Shown one piece after another: positions 16,988 to 28,924 of a stretch of DNA of 64,000 bases (positions are counted from its first letter, which is position 1; every line of letters starts with the position of its first letter). The position numbers and the translations under genes were made by a program. The notes below the pieces were generated by a model that saw only the letters and a list, made by a program, of their open reading frames with translations, made no database searches and was not told the DNA's origin. The stretch is from Streptomyces sp. ICC1 (GTDB lineage Bacteria > Actinomycetota > Actinomycetes > Streptomycetales > Streptomycetaceae): assembly GCF_003287935.1 (NCBI RefSeq), contig NZ_CP030287.1, positions 806,001-870,000 on the forward strand, read 5' to 3'.

Positions 16988-17452
16988 GTGACGAATATCT
17001 ACTCTCTCCTCCCGTTCTTGCTGATCATCGGGGCGATGTTCCTGCTGACCCGCAGCCAGAAGAAGAAGCAGCAGCAGGCCGTGAAGATGCGCGACCAGCT
17101 GACGCCCGGCACCGGTGTCCGCACCATCGGCGGCATGTACGCCACGGTGAAGGAGATCGGTGACGACACCGTCACGCTCGAGGTGGCTCCCGGCGTCCAC
17201 GCGATCTACGCGAAGAACGCCATCGGCGCTGTCCTGGAGGACGAGGAGTACAACCGCATCGTCCACGGCATCACCGATGATCTGACGATCGACGCGCCGG
17301 TCGTCCCGGACGACGCGTCCTCCCTCACCGACGACGAGGCTCCCAAGCTCGACCTGGGCAAGAAGGACGAGCCCAAGGCCGACGAGGCGAAGGCGCCCGA
17401 GGGCGACGAGCCCAAGGACGGCAAGGCCGACGGCGAGGCCGGCGCGAAGTAG
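16988..17452 (+). CDS. yajC: Preprotein translocase subunit YajC
   Basis: 154 residues: one N-terminal transmembrane helix (LLPFLLIIGAMFLLTRSQKKK), the conserved YajC beta domain to about residue 90, and a Lys/Asp/Glu-rich hydrophilic tail typical of streptomycete versions. It associates with SecDF and YidC at the membrane. The GTG start at 16988 is 18 bases after GAAGGAC. TAGACT near 16893 could be the -10 element, but the -35 is unclear. Confidence 0.92.
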   Translation: MTNIYSLLPFLLIIGAMFLLTRSQKKKQQQAVKMRDQLTPGTGVRTIGGMYATVKEIGDDTVTLEVAPGVHAIYAKNAIGAVLEDEEYNRIVHGITDDLTIDAPVVPDDASSLTDDEAPKLDLGKKDEPKADEAKAPEGDEPKDGKADGEAGAK

Positions 17453-17604
17453 CGCCCGGCCGGGGGCCGCGAAGGGCGCCTGACCGGCGGCCGCGCGGTC
17501 CCCGCCTGTGACACTTCTGCGGGGGGCAGGGGTCCCCACACACATTTCGTGGCCGTCCGCGCGCTGACCCGGCGCAGGACGGTTGGACAGGGAGATACGA
17601 CAAG

Positions 17605-19392
17605 GTGGCAGCACCGAAGAAGGGCCGGCGGCCCACGGGGGCTCAGGGGAGGCCGGGGCGTTCCCTGGCCATCATCCTGATCGCGATGGTGGCGCTCACC
17701 GCGGGGATGTTCCTCACGAAGCAGACGACGCCGCGCCTCGGCATCGACCTCGCCGGCGGTACGAGCATCACGCTCAAGGCCAAGAGCGAGCCCGGCAAAG
17801 AGAGCGCCGTCAACGAGACCAACATGAACACGGCGGTCGGCATCATCGAGCGCCGCGTCAACGGTCTCGGCGTCTCTGAAGCCGAGGTCCAGACGCAGGG
17901 CAAAGACCACATCATCGTGAACATCCCCAAGGGGACGAACGAGCAGCAGGCGCGCGAGCAGGTCGGTACCACCGCCCAGCTCTTCTTCCGCCCGGTGCTC
18001 GCGGTGGCGGACGGCGCCCCGATCGTTCCCGAGGCGAACGCGAGCGGTTCTCCGAGCCCCTCCGCCAGCGGCTCCGGGTCTCCGTCGGCCGGTGCGCCCA
18101 CCCCGTCGTCCAGCGCCACTTCCCAGGGCCGTGCGCTCAGTGAGGCCCTCAAGGCCCCGAACGCCCCCTCTCCCTCGCCCTCGGCGAGCGAGTCGAAGAA
18201 GGCAGACGACAAGGCCACCCCGTCCACGTCGCCGTCCGCGCCGACCGCCGACGAGGCGGCCGCCGCCGACCTGCAGGCGAAGTTCGCCGCGCTGGACTGC
18301 AGCAACGAGGCGCAGCGCGCCGCCGTCAGCAAGAACGTCAAGCCCGAGGACCCGACGCTCGCCTGTGGCAAGCGCGGCGACGCCTGGGGCAAGTGGGTAC
18401 TCGGCCCGGCGCAGGTCAACGGCCAGGACGTGAAGGACGCCAAGGGCGTCATCGACCCGCAGCGCGGCATGTGGATCGTCACGATGCAGTTCACGGACAA
18501 GGGCGCCGACAAGTTCGCCAAGATCACCGGTGAGCTGGCGGCCAAGCAGTCCCCGCAGAACCAGTTCGCGATCGTGCTCGACGGCGAGGTCATCTCCGAC
18601 CCGTCCGTCAGCCAGGCGCTGACCGGCGGCAACGCCGAGATCTCCGGCGGCTTCACCCAGCAGTCCGCGATGGACCTGGGCAACATGCTCTCGTACGGCG
18701 CCCTGCCGCTGTCCTTCCAGGAGGACAGCGTCACCACCGTCACCGCCGCGCTCGGCGGCGAGCAGCTGAAGGCCGGCCTCATCGCCGGCGCCATCGGCCT
18801 CGCCCTCGTCGTGATCTACCTGCTGGCGTACTACCGGGGCCTGGCGTTCGTCGCCATCATCAGCCTCATGGTCTCCGGCGTCCTGACCTACACGATCATG
18901 GCGCTGCTCGGAAAGGGCATCGGCTTCGCGCTGAACCTGCCGGCCGTCTGCGGTGCGATCGTCGCGATCGGCATCACCGCGGACTCGTTCATCGTGTACT
19001 TCGAACGCATCCGCGACGAGATCCGCGAGGGCCGCACCCTGCGTCCGGCCGTCGAGCGTGCCTGGCCGCGTGCCCGGCGCACCATCCTGGTCTCCGACTT
19101 CGTGTCGTTCCTGGCCGCCGCGGTGCTGTTCATCGTCACCGTCGGCAAGGTGCAGGGCTTCGCCTTCACCCTGGGTCTGACCACCCTGCTCGACGTGGTC
19201 GTGGTGTTCCTCTTCACCAAGCCCGTCATGACGCTGCTGGCCCGTACGCAGTTCTTCTCCAGCGGTCACCCGTGGTCCGGGCTGGACCCGAAGCGACTGG
19301 GCGCGAAGCCGCCGCTGCGACGCTCGCGTCGTACCGGCTCCGACGCGGCCGCCGCGACCGCCTCCGTTCCCGTCGACGCAAAGGAGGCGTGA
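17605..19392 (+). CDS. secD: Protein translocase subunit SecD
   Basis: 595 residues. One N-terminal membrane helix (about 22-38) precedes the family motif PRLGIDLAGGTSI, the P1 periplasmic region, and five C-terminal helices (about 392-560) of the RND-like core. The P1 region contains a Ser/Pro/Ala-rich insertion (about residues 146-215) with acidic and Lys-rich patches that most SecD proteins lack. SecDF uses proton flow to help pull exported proteins out of the Sec channel. GTG at 17605 follows GGGAGATACGACAAG. The gene lies three bases before secF, within yajC-secD-secF. Confidence 0.95.
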   Translation: MAAPKKGRRPTGAQGRPGRSLAIILIAMVALTAGMFLTKQTTPRLGIDLAGGTSITLKAKSEPGKESAVNETNMNTAVGIIERRVNGLGVSEAEVQTQGKDHIIVNIPKGTNEQQAREQVGTTAQLFFRPVLAVADGAPIVPEANASGSPSPSASGSGSPSAGAPTPSSSATSQGRALSEALKAPNAPSPSPSASESKKADDKATPSTSPSAPTADEAAAADLQAKFAALDCSNEAQRAAVSKNVKPEDPTLACGKRGDAWGKWVLGPAQVNGQDVKDAKGVIDPQRGMWIVTMQFTDKGADKFAKITGELAAKQSPQNQFAIVLDGEVISDPSVSQALTGGNAEISGGFTQQSAMDLGNMLSYGALPLSFQEDSVTTVTAALGGEQLKAGLIAGAIGLALVVIYLLAYYRGLAFVAIISLMVSGVLTYTIMALLGKGIGFALNLPAVCGAIVAIGITADSFIVYFERIRDEIREGRTLRPAVERAWPRARRTILVSDFVSFLAAAVLFIVTVGKVQGFAFTLGLTTLLDVVVVFLFTKPVMTLLARTQFFSSGHPWSGLDPKRLGAKPPLRRSRRTGSDAAAATASVPVDAKEA

Positions 19393-19395
19393 GAG

Positions 19396-20451
19396 ATGTC
19401 GAAGCTCGGAGATCTCGGCGCCAAGCTGTACCGGGGTGAGGTCGGCTACGACTTCGTCGGCAAGCGCTTCGTCTGGTACGGCGTTTCCATCCTGATCACC
19501 ATCACGGCGATCGTGGCCGTGGCCGTGTCCGGCCTCAACATGGGCATCGAGTTCAAGGGCGGTGCCGTCTTCACCACCCCGAAGACCTCCGTCTCGGAGA
19601 CCCGGGCCCGCGAGGACGCGGAGAAGGCCTCCGGCCACGACGCGATCGTCCAGAAGCTCGGCACCGGCGGCCTGCGCATCCAGATCTCCGATCTGGACAC
19701 CGACTCCGCCGCCGAGGTGAAGACGAAGCTCGCCGCCGACTTCAAGGTCGACGCGGGCCAGATCAACGCGGACCTGGTCGGCCCCAGCTGGGGCGAGCAG
19801 ATCGCCAACAAGGCCTGGACCGGCCTCGGCGTCTTCATGGTCCTCGTGGTGATCTACCTGGCCATCGCCTTCGAGTGGCGGATGGCGATCGCGGCCCTGA
19901 TCGCGCTGATCCACGACCTCACGATCACGGTCGGCGTCTACGCGCTGGTCGGCTTCGAGGTCACCCCGGGTACGGTCATCGGCCTGCTGACCATCCTCGG
20001 TTACTCCCTCTACGACACCGTCGTCGTCTTCGACGGTCTCAAGGAGGGCTCGAAGGACATCACCAAGCAGACCCGCTGGACGTACAGCGAGGTCGCCAAC
20101 CGCAGCATCAACGGCACGCTGGTCCGCTCGATCAACACCACCGTCGTGGCGCTGCTCCCCGTCGGCGCGCTGCTCTTCATCGGCGGCGGCTTCCTGGGCG
20201 CCGGCATGCTGAACGACATCTCGCTGTCGCTGTTCGTCGGCCTCGCGGCCGGCGCCTACTCGTCGATCTTCATCGCGACCCCGCTGGTCGTGGACCTGAA
20301 GGAGCGCGAGCCGGCGATGAAGGCGCTGAAGAAGCGGGTGCTCGCGAAGCGGGCGGCCGGCGACGCCAAGGGCGGGGCGCCCGAGGACGGCGTCGAGAAC
20401 GAGGACGGGCCGCAGGTGGTGGCCCAGGGCCGTTCGGGACGGCGCCGGTGA
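19396..20451 (+). CDS. secF: Protein translocase subunit SecF
   Basis: 351 residues: a first membrane helix (about 25-45), MGIEFKGGAVF (the SecF counterpart of the SecD GIDLAGG motif), a soluble segment, and five helices from about residue 135, with the VGFEVTPGTVIGLLTILGYS region containing conserved Gly and Pro. A GGAGGC motif ending the secD coding region serves as its ribosome site. The C-terminal tail is charged. Its stop overlaps the apt start as GTGA. Confidence 0.95.
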   Translation: MSKLGDLGAKLYRGEVGYDFVGKRFVWYGVSILITITAIVAVAVSGLNMGIEFKGGAVFTTPKTSVSETRAREDAEKASGHDAIVQKLGTGGLRIQISDLDTDSAAEVKTKLAADFKVDAGQINADLVGPSWGEQIANKAWTGLGVFMVLVVIYLAIAFEWRMAIAALIALIHDLTITVGVYALVGFEVTPGTVIGLLTILGYSLYDTVVVFDGLKEGSKDITKQTRWTYSEVANRSINGTLVRSINTTVVALLPVGALLFIGGGFLGAGMLNDISLSLFVGLAAGAYSSIFIATPLVVDLKEREPAMKALKKRVLAKRAAGDAKGGAPEDGVENEDGPQVVAQGRSGRRR

Positions 20452-21002
20452 CCGTGGAGCTGTCTCCCGACGTACGCGACCTGCTGCTCAGCCGGATCAC
20501 GGACGTGGCGGACTACCCGAAGCCGGGCGTGATGTTCAAGGACATCACCCCGCTGCTGGCCGACCCGAAGGCGTTCGGCGCCCTGACGGACGCGCTGGTG
20601 GAGCTGGCGCGGGCGTACGGAGCGACGAAGATCGTCGGACTGGAGGCGCGGGGGTTCATCCTGGCGGCTCCGGTGGCCGTCCAGGCGGGCATCGGCTTCG
20701 TGCCGGTGCGCAAGGCCGGGAAGCTGCCGGGGGCGACGCTCCTGCAGTCCTACGACCTGGAGTACGGGTCGGCGGAGATCGAGATCCACGCGGAGGCGCT
20801 GGACGCCGGGGACCGGGTCATGGTCATCGACGACGTGCTGGCCACCGGCGGTACCGCGGGGGCCTCGCTGGAGCTGATCCGGCGGGCGGGTGCGGAGGTC
20901 GCGGGCGTGGCGGTCCTGATGGAGCTGTCGTTCCTGCCGGGGCGCGAGCGGCTGGCGCCCCTGTTGGGCGATGCCCCGCTGGACGCACTGATCGTGGTCT
21001 GA
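20448..21002 (+). CDS. apt: Adenine phosphoribosyltransferase
   Basis: 184 residues, type I phosphoribosyltransferase fold. The PRPP-binding motif VMVIDDVLATGGTA is at about residues 125-138, and the family segments FKDITPLLADP and GLEARGFILAAPVA are present. It salvages adenine to AMP. The GTG at 20448 overlaps secF; the secF-apt-relA order is a long-standing actinobacterial arrangement that couples purine salvage to (p)ppGpp metabolism by proximity. Confidence 0.96.
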   Translation: MTVELSPDVRDLLLSRITDVADYPKPGVMFKDITPLLADPKAFGALTDALVELARAYGATKIVGLEARGFILAAPVAVQAGIGFVPVRKAGKLPGATLLQSYDLEYGSAEIEIHAEALDAGDRVMVIDDVLATGGTAGASLELIRRAGAEVAGVAVLMELSFLPGRERLAPLLGDAPLDALIVV

Positions 21003-21014
21003 CCCCGTTCGCGT

Positions 21015-21055
21015 GAAGCGGCGGGCACCCGGGACACCCGGGTGCCCGCCGCTTC
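21015..21055 (+). terminator. Hairpin terminator after apt
   Basis: GAAGCGGCGGGCACCCGGG and its perfect 19-base complement are separated by ACA, 13 bases after the apt stop. This separates apt from relA transcription. Confidence 0.9.
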
Positions 21056-21232
21056 TGCGTGCGGCGCCGTTGCCGGGGCCGGGGCGGAGCCGCCGGGAGC
21101 GGACCCGCACCCGTCGCGCAGGCTCGGGGAACGGCGTGCCGCAACCCTCGCTACCATGGGTTGTCCGGACCTGACCGGGGCCACCGGATCCTCCCCCGGA
21201 CTCCGTCCGGGGGGACTCCCAGAGGAGCGCTC

Positions 21233-23665
<2,433 letters not shown>

Positions 23666-23703
23666 CCGCACACCGCACGCCGCCGGAACACCGTGCGCAC
23701 GCG

Positions 23704-23742
23704 CGAGGGCCCCGGTACGGAAGATCCGTACCGGGGCCCTCG
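23704..23742. terminator. Bidirectional hairpin between relA and the DUF349 gene
   Basis: CGAGGGCCCCGGTACGGA and TCCGTACCGGGGCCCTCG are perfect complements with a three-base loop, placed between two convergent genes. Confidence 0.9.
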
Positions 23743-23764
23743 TACGTGCGGGGGCGGCCCCGAA

Positions 23765-24994
23765 TCAGCCGCCGAACTCCTCGAGACCCTTCAGCGCCTG
23801 GTCCAGCAGGGCCTGACGGCCCTCCAGCTCCCGGGACAGCTTGTCGGCCTTCGCGTTGTTGCCCGTCGCGCGCGCGGCGTCGATCTGGCCGCGCAGCTTG
23901 TCCACCGCCGCCTGCAGCTGACCCGTCAGGCCGGCGGCACGGGCCCGCGCCTCCGGGTTGGTGCGGCGCCACTCGCCTTCCTCGGTCTCCTGGATGGCCC
24001 GCTCGACGGAGTGCATCCGGCCCTCGACCTTGGGACGCGCGTCCCGCGGTACGTGGCCGATGGCCTCCCAGCGCTCGTTCAGGGAGCGGAAGGCGGCACG
24101 GGCCGCCTTCAGGTCCGTGACCGGGACGAGCTTCTCGGCCTCGTCGGCCAGCTCCTCCTTCAGCTTCAGGTTCTCCACCTGCTCGGCGTCGCGCTCCGCG
24201 AACACCTCGCTGCGCGCCGCGAAGAAGACGTCCTGCGCACCGCGGAAACGGTTCCACAGGTCGTCCTCGGACTCGCGCTGCGCGCGGCCCGCGGCCTTCC
24301 AGCTCTCCATCAGCTCGCGGTAGCGGGCGGCGGTCGGACCCCAGTCGGCCGACTTCGACAGCGCCTCGGCCTCCGCGACCAGCTTCTCCTTGACCTTGCG
24401 GGCGTCCTCGCGCTGCGCGTCGAGCGAGGCGAAGTGGGCCTTGCGGCGCTTGGAGAAGGCGGAGCGGGCGTGCGAGAAGCGGTGCCACAGCTCGTCGTCC
24501 GACTTGCGGTCCAGGCGGGGCAGACCCTTCCAGATGTCCACCAGCGCCCGCAGCCGCTCACCGGCGCTGCGCCACTGGTCGCTCTGCGCCAGCTGCTCGG
24601 CCTCGACGACCAGCGCGTCCTTGGCCGTACGGGCCTCGTCCGTCTGCTTGGCCTTCTGGACCTTGCGCTCCTCGCGCCGCGAGTCCACGGTCGACACCAG
24701 CTTGTCCAGCCGGACGCGCAGCGCGTCGAGGTCGCCGACGGCGTGGTGCTCGTCCACCTGCGTGCGCAGGTGCTCGATGGCCGTCTGGGCGTCCTTGGCG
24801 GGCAGATCGGTGGTCCGCACCCGTCGTTCGAGGAGGCCGATCTCGACCACCAGGCCCTCGTACTTGCGCTCGAAGTAGGCCAGGGCCTCCTCCGGGGTGC
24901 CGGCCTGCCACGAGCCGACGACCTTCTCGCCATCGGCAGTACGCACGTACACGGTGCCGGTCTCGTCGACTCGGCCCCACGGGTCGCTGCTCAC
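23765..24994 (-). CDS. DUF349-family coiled-coil protein
   Basis: 409 residues, almost entirely helical and charged, with repeated DUF349 units of the form W-x(n)-LWHRF or LWNRFRGAQDVFFAAR (about residues 165-330). Leu/Ala heptads suggest coiled coils. Cyanobacterial and actinobacterial members are poorly understood; no enzyme motif is visible. The GTG at 24994 has GGAGG six bases upstream. The 210 bp above it hold no gene; I see only GC-rich spacer and the end of the cyclophilin gene. Confidence 0.88.
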   Translation of the reverse strand: MSSDPWGRVDETGTVYVRTADGEKVVGSWQAGTPEEALAYFERKYEGLVVEIGLLERRVRTTDLPAKDAQTAIEHLRTQVDEHHAVGDLDALRVRLDKLVSTVDSRREERKVQKAKQTDEARTAKDALVVEAEQLAQSDQWRSAGERLRALVDIWKGLPRLDRKSDDELWHRFSHARSAFSKRRKAHFASLDAQREDARKVKEKLVAEAEALSKSADWGPTAARYRELMESWKAAGRAQRESEDDLWNRFRGAQDVFFAARSEVFAERDAEQVENLKLKEELADEAEKLVPVTDLKAARAAFRSLNERWEAIGHVPRDARPKVEGRMHSVERAIQETEEGEWRRTNPEARARAAGLTGQLQAAVDKLRGQIDAARATGNNAKADKLSRELEGRQALLDQALKGLEEFGG

Positions 24995-25204
24995 AGCGCC
25001 TCCTCCACCTGATGCCTTGCGAGGGGTTCACCCCCTGGGCATCGTCCACAGTTTCCTGGGGGCGGGCCGCGCCCGCCCTGCACAACGCCAACATAGGCGA
25101 CCGCCGGGCCGGCTGTCCGCATCCAGCACGACGGAATATCGCCGTACCAGAGCGCCGTCGAAGAAATCGAGGGGACAGCCCGGGCCCGGGGCGCCCGGTC
25201 CTGG

Positions 25205-25987
25205 TCAGTTCTGGGTGACGGTGCCCTTCTCGATGGTCACGGGGGTCTTGGGGGCCCCGTCCTGGCCGCCGTCGGCCGTACCGGCCTTGGCCACTTCTTC
25301 GAGCACCTTCAGGCCGGCCGCGTCGATCTTGCCGAACGGGGTGTACGAAGGCGTCAGAGGGCTGTCCTTGTACACCAGGAAGAACTGGCTGCCGCCCGAG
25401 CCGGGCTGGCCGGTGTTGGCCATCGCCACCGTGCCCGCCGGGTAGACCACCTGGCCCTGCTCGTTGGGCTTGCCGAGGGACTCGAGGTTCTCGTCCGCGA
25501 TCGTGTAGCCCGGGCCGCCCGTGCCGGTGCCCTGCGGGTCACCGCACTGCAGGACGAAGATCCCGCTCGTCGTCAGGCGGTGGCACTTGGTCTTGTCGAA
25601 GAAGTTCTTGTCGGCGAGCGACTTGAACGAGTTGACCGTCTGCGGGGTCTTCGCCGCGTCCATTTCGAACGTGACGTCGCCCGCGCTGGTCTTCAGGTCG
25701 AAGGTGTACTTCGCCTTGGCGTCGATCGCCATCGCCGGCGAGGGGGACTGCTGGGGCGTCGGCGAGGCCGACGGGTTCGCGGCCGGGTCGGCCGCCTCGT
25801 CCTTCTTGTCCTTGTCGAAGACGCCGCCGACCACCAGGCCGACCAGCGCGGCGACCACCACGGCCACCGCCGCGCCGATCACGGCCGCGCGCCTGCGCGA
25901 CTTCTGCCGTGCCTCGGCACGCCGCTTCTGCTGGCGTTCGTACTTCTCCCTGGCGAGCTGGCGCCGCCGCTGATCGTTCGTGACCAC
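25205..25987 (-). CDS. Membrane-anchored cyclophilin-type peptidyl-prolyl isomerase
   Basis: 260 residues. A very basic N-terminus (QRRRQLAREKYERQQKRRAE) precedes one transmembrane segment (about 36-56), then a Pro/Ser/Asp-rich extracytoplasmic linker and a cyclophilin domain (about 92-255) with VTFEMDAAKTPQTVNSF, FFDKTKCHRL and GSGGSQFFLVYKD. It isomerises prolyl bonds outside the membrane, presumably assisting folding of exported proteins. The GTG at 25987 is preceded by GGAGAC. The gene diverges from the metallo-hydrolase gene, with the promoters sharing 154 bp. Confidence 0.93.
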   Translation of the reverse strand: MVTNDQRRRQLAREKYERQQKRRAEARQKSRRRAAVIGAAVAVVVAALVGLVVGGVFDKDKKDEAADPAANPSASPTPQQSPSPAMAIDAKAKYTFDLKTSAGDVTFEMDAAKTPQTVNSFKSLADKNFFDKTKCHRLTTSGIFVLQCGDPQGTGTGGPGYTIADENLESLGKPNEQGQVVYPAGTVAMANTGQPGSGGSQFFLVYKDSPLTPSYTPFGKIDAAGLKVLEEVAKAGTADGGQDGAPKTPVTIEKGTVTQN

Positions 25988-26141
25988 CGGGTCGTCTCCT
26001 TGTGCGTGTCTGGTACCACTGTCCGGGCTGGGTTAGGCCGTACCGTATATGGGTTCGCTGTGTAATGAGCGGCGCCGGTAGGCTCTGAGCAGCAGCATTC
26101 CGATCTGCAGCCTCCCACCCGGACGACGATTGAGGACGAAC

Positions 26142-26873
26142 GTGCTGATTGCCGGATTCCCCGCCGGGGCCTGGGGGACCAACTGTTACGTGGTCGCCCC
26201 CGCCGCCGGTGAGGAGTGCGTCATCATCGACCCCGGCCACCAGGCCACCCGGGGTGTCGAGGAGACGCTGAGGAAGCACCGGCTCAAGCCCGTCGCGGTC
26301 GTCCTGACCCATGGCCACATCGACCACGTGGCCTCGGTGGTCCCGGTGTGCGGAGCGCACGACGTACCGGCCTGGATCCACCCCGAGGACCGCTTCATGA
26401 TGAGCGACCCGGAGAAGGCGCTCGGCCGCTCCATCGGGATGCCGCTCATGGGCGAGCTGACCGTGGGGGAGCCGGACGACGTCCGCGAGCTCACCGACGG
26501 CGCGGGCCTGAAGCTGGCGGGGATGGACTTCTCGGTGGCGCACGCCCCCGGCCATACCAGGGGGTCGGTGACCTTCCGGATGCCCGAGCTGGCTGCCACT
26601 CCACAAGATCAAGGGTGCCCGCCGGTCTTCTTCTCGGGCGACCTGCTCTTCGCCGGCTCCATCGGACGCACCGACCTGCCCGGCGGCTCCCACGCCGAGA
26701 TCCTCGAGTCGCTGGGCCGCGTGTGCCTGCCGCTCGACGACTCGACCGTGGTGCTGTCCGGCCACGGTCCCCAGACCACCATCGGCCGAGAGCGCGCGAC
26801 CAACCCGTACCTGCGGGAGGTCGCGGCCGGCCTGGCAGCGGATCCGACAGCCGCTCCACGACGAGGAATGTGA
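26142..26873 (+). CDS. Metallo-beta-lactamase-fold hydrolase (glyoxalase II-like)
   Basis: 243 residues with the metal-binding motif THGHIDH (about residues 58-64), further ligands in HAPGHTRGS and SGDLLF, and a final His in SGHGPQT. It probably hydrolyses a thioester such as a mycothiol or lactoyl conjugate; the exact substrate is not readable. The GTG at 26142 is preferred over a TTG 12 bases upstream because GAGGACGAAC precedes it. It lies ten bases before hisS, a conserved pairing. Confidence 0.87.
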   Translation: MLIAGFPAGAWGTNCYVVAPAAGEECVIIDPGHQATRGVEETLRKHRLKPVAVVLTHGHIDHVASVVPVCGAHDVPAWIHPEDRFMMSDPEKALGRSIGMPLMGELTVGEPDDVRELTDGAGLKLAGMDFSVAHAPGHTRGSVTFRMPELAATPQDQGCPPVFFSGDLLFAGSIGRTDLPGGSHAEILESLGRVCLPLDDSTVVLSGHGPQTTIGRERATNPYLREVAAGLAADPTAAPRRGM

Positions 26874-26883
26874 CGAGAGTTTC

Positions 26884-28143
26884 GTGAGTACTTTTCAGGC
26901 CCCCAAGGGCACGTACGACCTGCTGCCGCCCCGCTCCGCCACCTTCCTGGCGGTGCGCGAGGCGATCTCGGCGCCCCTGAAGAACTCCGGCTACGGGTAC
27001 ATCGAGACCCCCGGCTTCGAGAACGTCGAGCTGTTCTCGCGCGGTGTCGGCGAGTCCACCGACATCGTCAGCAAGGAGATGTACACCCTCACGACGAAGG
27101 GCGGCGACGAGCTCGCCCTGCGTCCCGAAGGCACCGCGTCCGTGCTGCGCGCGGCGCTCCAGGGCAACCTGCACAAGCTCGGCGGCCTGCCCGTCAAGCT
27201 CTGGTACTCCGGCTCGTACTACCGCTACGAGCGGGCGCAGAAGGGCCGCTACCGCCACTTCTCCCAGGTCGGCGCCGAGGCGATCGGCGCCGAGGACCCG
27301 GCGCTGGACGCCGAGCTGATCATCCTGGCCGACCAGGCGTACCGCTCGCTGGGCCTGCGCGACTTCCGGATCCTGCTGAACTCGCTGGGCGACAAGGAGT
27401 GCCGCCCGGTGTACCGGGAGGCCCTGCAGTCCTTCCTGCGCGGGCTGGACCTGGACGAGGACACCGTCCGCCGTGCCGAGATCAACCCGCTGCGCGTCCT
27501 CGACGACAAGCGGGACGACGTACAGAAGCAGCTGGTCGGCGCGCCGATGCTGCGCGACTACCTCTGCGACGCGTGCAAGGCGTACCACGAGGAGGTGCGG
27601 GCGCTGGTGACGGCGGCCGGGGTCGCCTTCGAGGACGACGAGAAGCTGGTCCGCGGGCTGGACTACTACACGCGGACCACCTTCGAGTTCGTCCACGACG
27701 GCCTGGGCTCGCAGTCGGCGGTCGGCGGCGGCGGCCGCTACGACGGCCTCTCCGAGATGATCGGCGGACCGGCGCTGCCGTCGGTCGGCTGGGCGCTCGG
27801 CGTGGACCGTACGGTGCTGGCGCTCGAGGCCGAGGGCATCGAGCTGGACATCCCGTCGGCGACCTCCGTCTTCGCGGTGGCGCTGGGCGGGGCGAAGCCG
27901 GTGCTGTTCGGTCTGGTGACCGAGTTGCGGCGGGCCGGTGTCGCCGCGGACATCTCGTACGGGGGCAAGGGCCTCAAGGGTGCGATGAAGGACGCGAACC
28001 GCAGCGGGGCGCGGTTCGCGGTGGTCGCGGGCGACCGCGACCTCGAAGAGGGCGTGGTCCAGCTGAAGGACATGGAGTCCGGGGAGCAGACGCCGGTGGC
28101 ACTGGCCGACGTGGTCGCCACGGTCCAGGCGCGCCTGGCCTGA
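26884..28143 (+). CDS. hisS: Histidyl-tRNA synthetase
   Basis: 419 residues, class II synthetase. Motif 2 region [19 protein letters not shown] (about residues 114-132), HisA motif [13 protein letters not shown] (about 258-270) and motif 3 [15 protein letters not shown] are all visible. The anticodon-binding domain starts near residue 325. It charges tRNA-His in the cytoplasm. GTG at 26884 follows GACGAGAGTTTC. No leader element such as a T-box is evident in the ten-base gap. Confidence 0.96.
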   Translation: MSTFQAPKGTYDLLPPRSATFLAVREAISAPLKNSGYGYIETPGFENVELFSRGVGESTDIVSKEMYTLTTKGGDELALRPEGTASVLRAALQGNLHKLGGLPVKLWYSGSYYRYERAQKGRYRHFSQVGAEAIGAEDPALDAELIILADQAYRSLGLRDFRILLNSLGDKECRPVYREALQSFLRGLDLDEDTVRRAEINPLRVLDDKRDDVQKQLVGAPMLRDYLCDACKAYHEEVRALVTAAGVAFEDDEKLVRGLDYYTRTTFEFVHDGLGSQSAVGGGGRYDGLSEMIGGPALPSVGWALGVDRTVLALEAEGIELDIPSATSVFAVALGGAKPVLFGLVTELRRAGVAADISYGGKGLKGAMKDANRSGARFAVVAGDRDLEEGVVQLKDMESGEQTPVALADVVATVQARLA

Positions 28144-28196
28144 CGGACGCTGCCGCCTGGTGGGGCGGGGCCGGGGGACCCGCTGCGCGGAGCTCT

Positions 28197-28261
28197 CCCC
28201 GCCCCGCCCTTTCGCCGTTTCCCGGGGCGGAGCCCCGGTTTCGGGAAGGGGCGGGGTGGGG
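28197..28261. terminator. Nested hairpins between convergent hisS and response-regulator genes
   Basis: An outer stem (CCCCGCCCCGCCCTT with AAGGGGCGGGGTGGGG, slightly imperfect) encloses a perfect inner hairpin CCGGGGC-GGA-GCCCCGG. The two genes end on either side. Confidence 0.7.
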
Positions 28262-28284
28262 GAAGGCCCGCGCAGCGGCCGCAG

Positions 28285-28911
28285 TCACAGCAAGCCGTGC
28301 CGCATGGCCGTGGTCACGGCGGCCGTGCGGTCCGTGACCTCCAGTTTGCCGAAGATGCGGAGCATGTGGGTCTTGACCGTCGACTCCGCCACGAACAGCC
28401 GGCGGCCGATCTCGGCATTGGTCGAGCCCTCCGCGACCAGGCGGAGCACCGCCACCTCCCGGTCGGAGAGCCGCGGCAGCGACGGGCGGGTGCGGAGCTG
28501 GTCCACCAGGCGGCCCGCCACCGTCGGGGCGAGGACCGTCTCGCCGCGCACGGCCGCCCGGATCGCGGCCGTCAGCTCCGCCCGCGCCATGTCCTTCAGC
28601 AGATAGCCCGCCGCTCCCGCCTCCACCGCGCGCAGGATGTCCCGGTCGTCCTCGTACGTGGTCAGGACCACCACGCGGACCGGCAGCCCGGCCGCGCAGA
28701 TGCGGGCGATCGATTCGACGCCGTCGCCGCCCGGCATCCGCAGGTCCATCAGGATCAGGTCCAGGTCGGGGAGCAGCCGCGCGGCCAGCGCCTCCGCCTG
28801 CGGGCCGTTCGAGGCCTCCGCGACGACCTCCAGGTCCGGCTCGGCGCTGAGCATGCCGCGCAGGCCCTCCCGCACCACGGGGTGGTCGTCGGCCAGCAGG
28901 ATGCGGATCAT
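28285..28911 (-). CDS. NarL/LuxR-type response regulator
   Basis: 208 residues. Receiver domain with acidic pocket LLADDHPVV, phosphoacceptor Asp in LILMDLRMPGG (about residue 55), and Lys in YLLKDMARAE (about 105). A C-terminal LuxR-type helix-turn-helix, LSDREVAVLRLVAEGSTNAE, lies at about 143-200. It is the last gene of a four-gene minus-strand set with its kinase 13 bases upstream and an ABC exporter before that, so it most likely controls that exporter. Confidence 0.93.
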   Translation of the reverse strand: MIRILLADDHPVVREGLRGMLSAEPDLEVVAEASNGPQAEALAARLLPDLDLILMDLRMPGGDGVESIARICAAGLPVRVVVLTTYEDDRDILRAVEAGAAGYLLKDMARAELTAAIRAAVRGETVLAPTVAGRLVDQLRTRPSLPRLSDREVAVLRLVAEGSTNAEIGRRLFVAESTVKTHMLRIFGKLEVTDRTAAVTTAMRHGLL

Positions 28912-28924
28912 GTCGTACGGCTCC

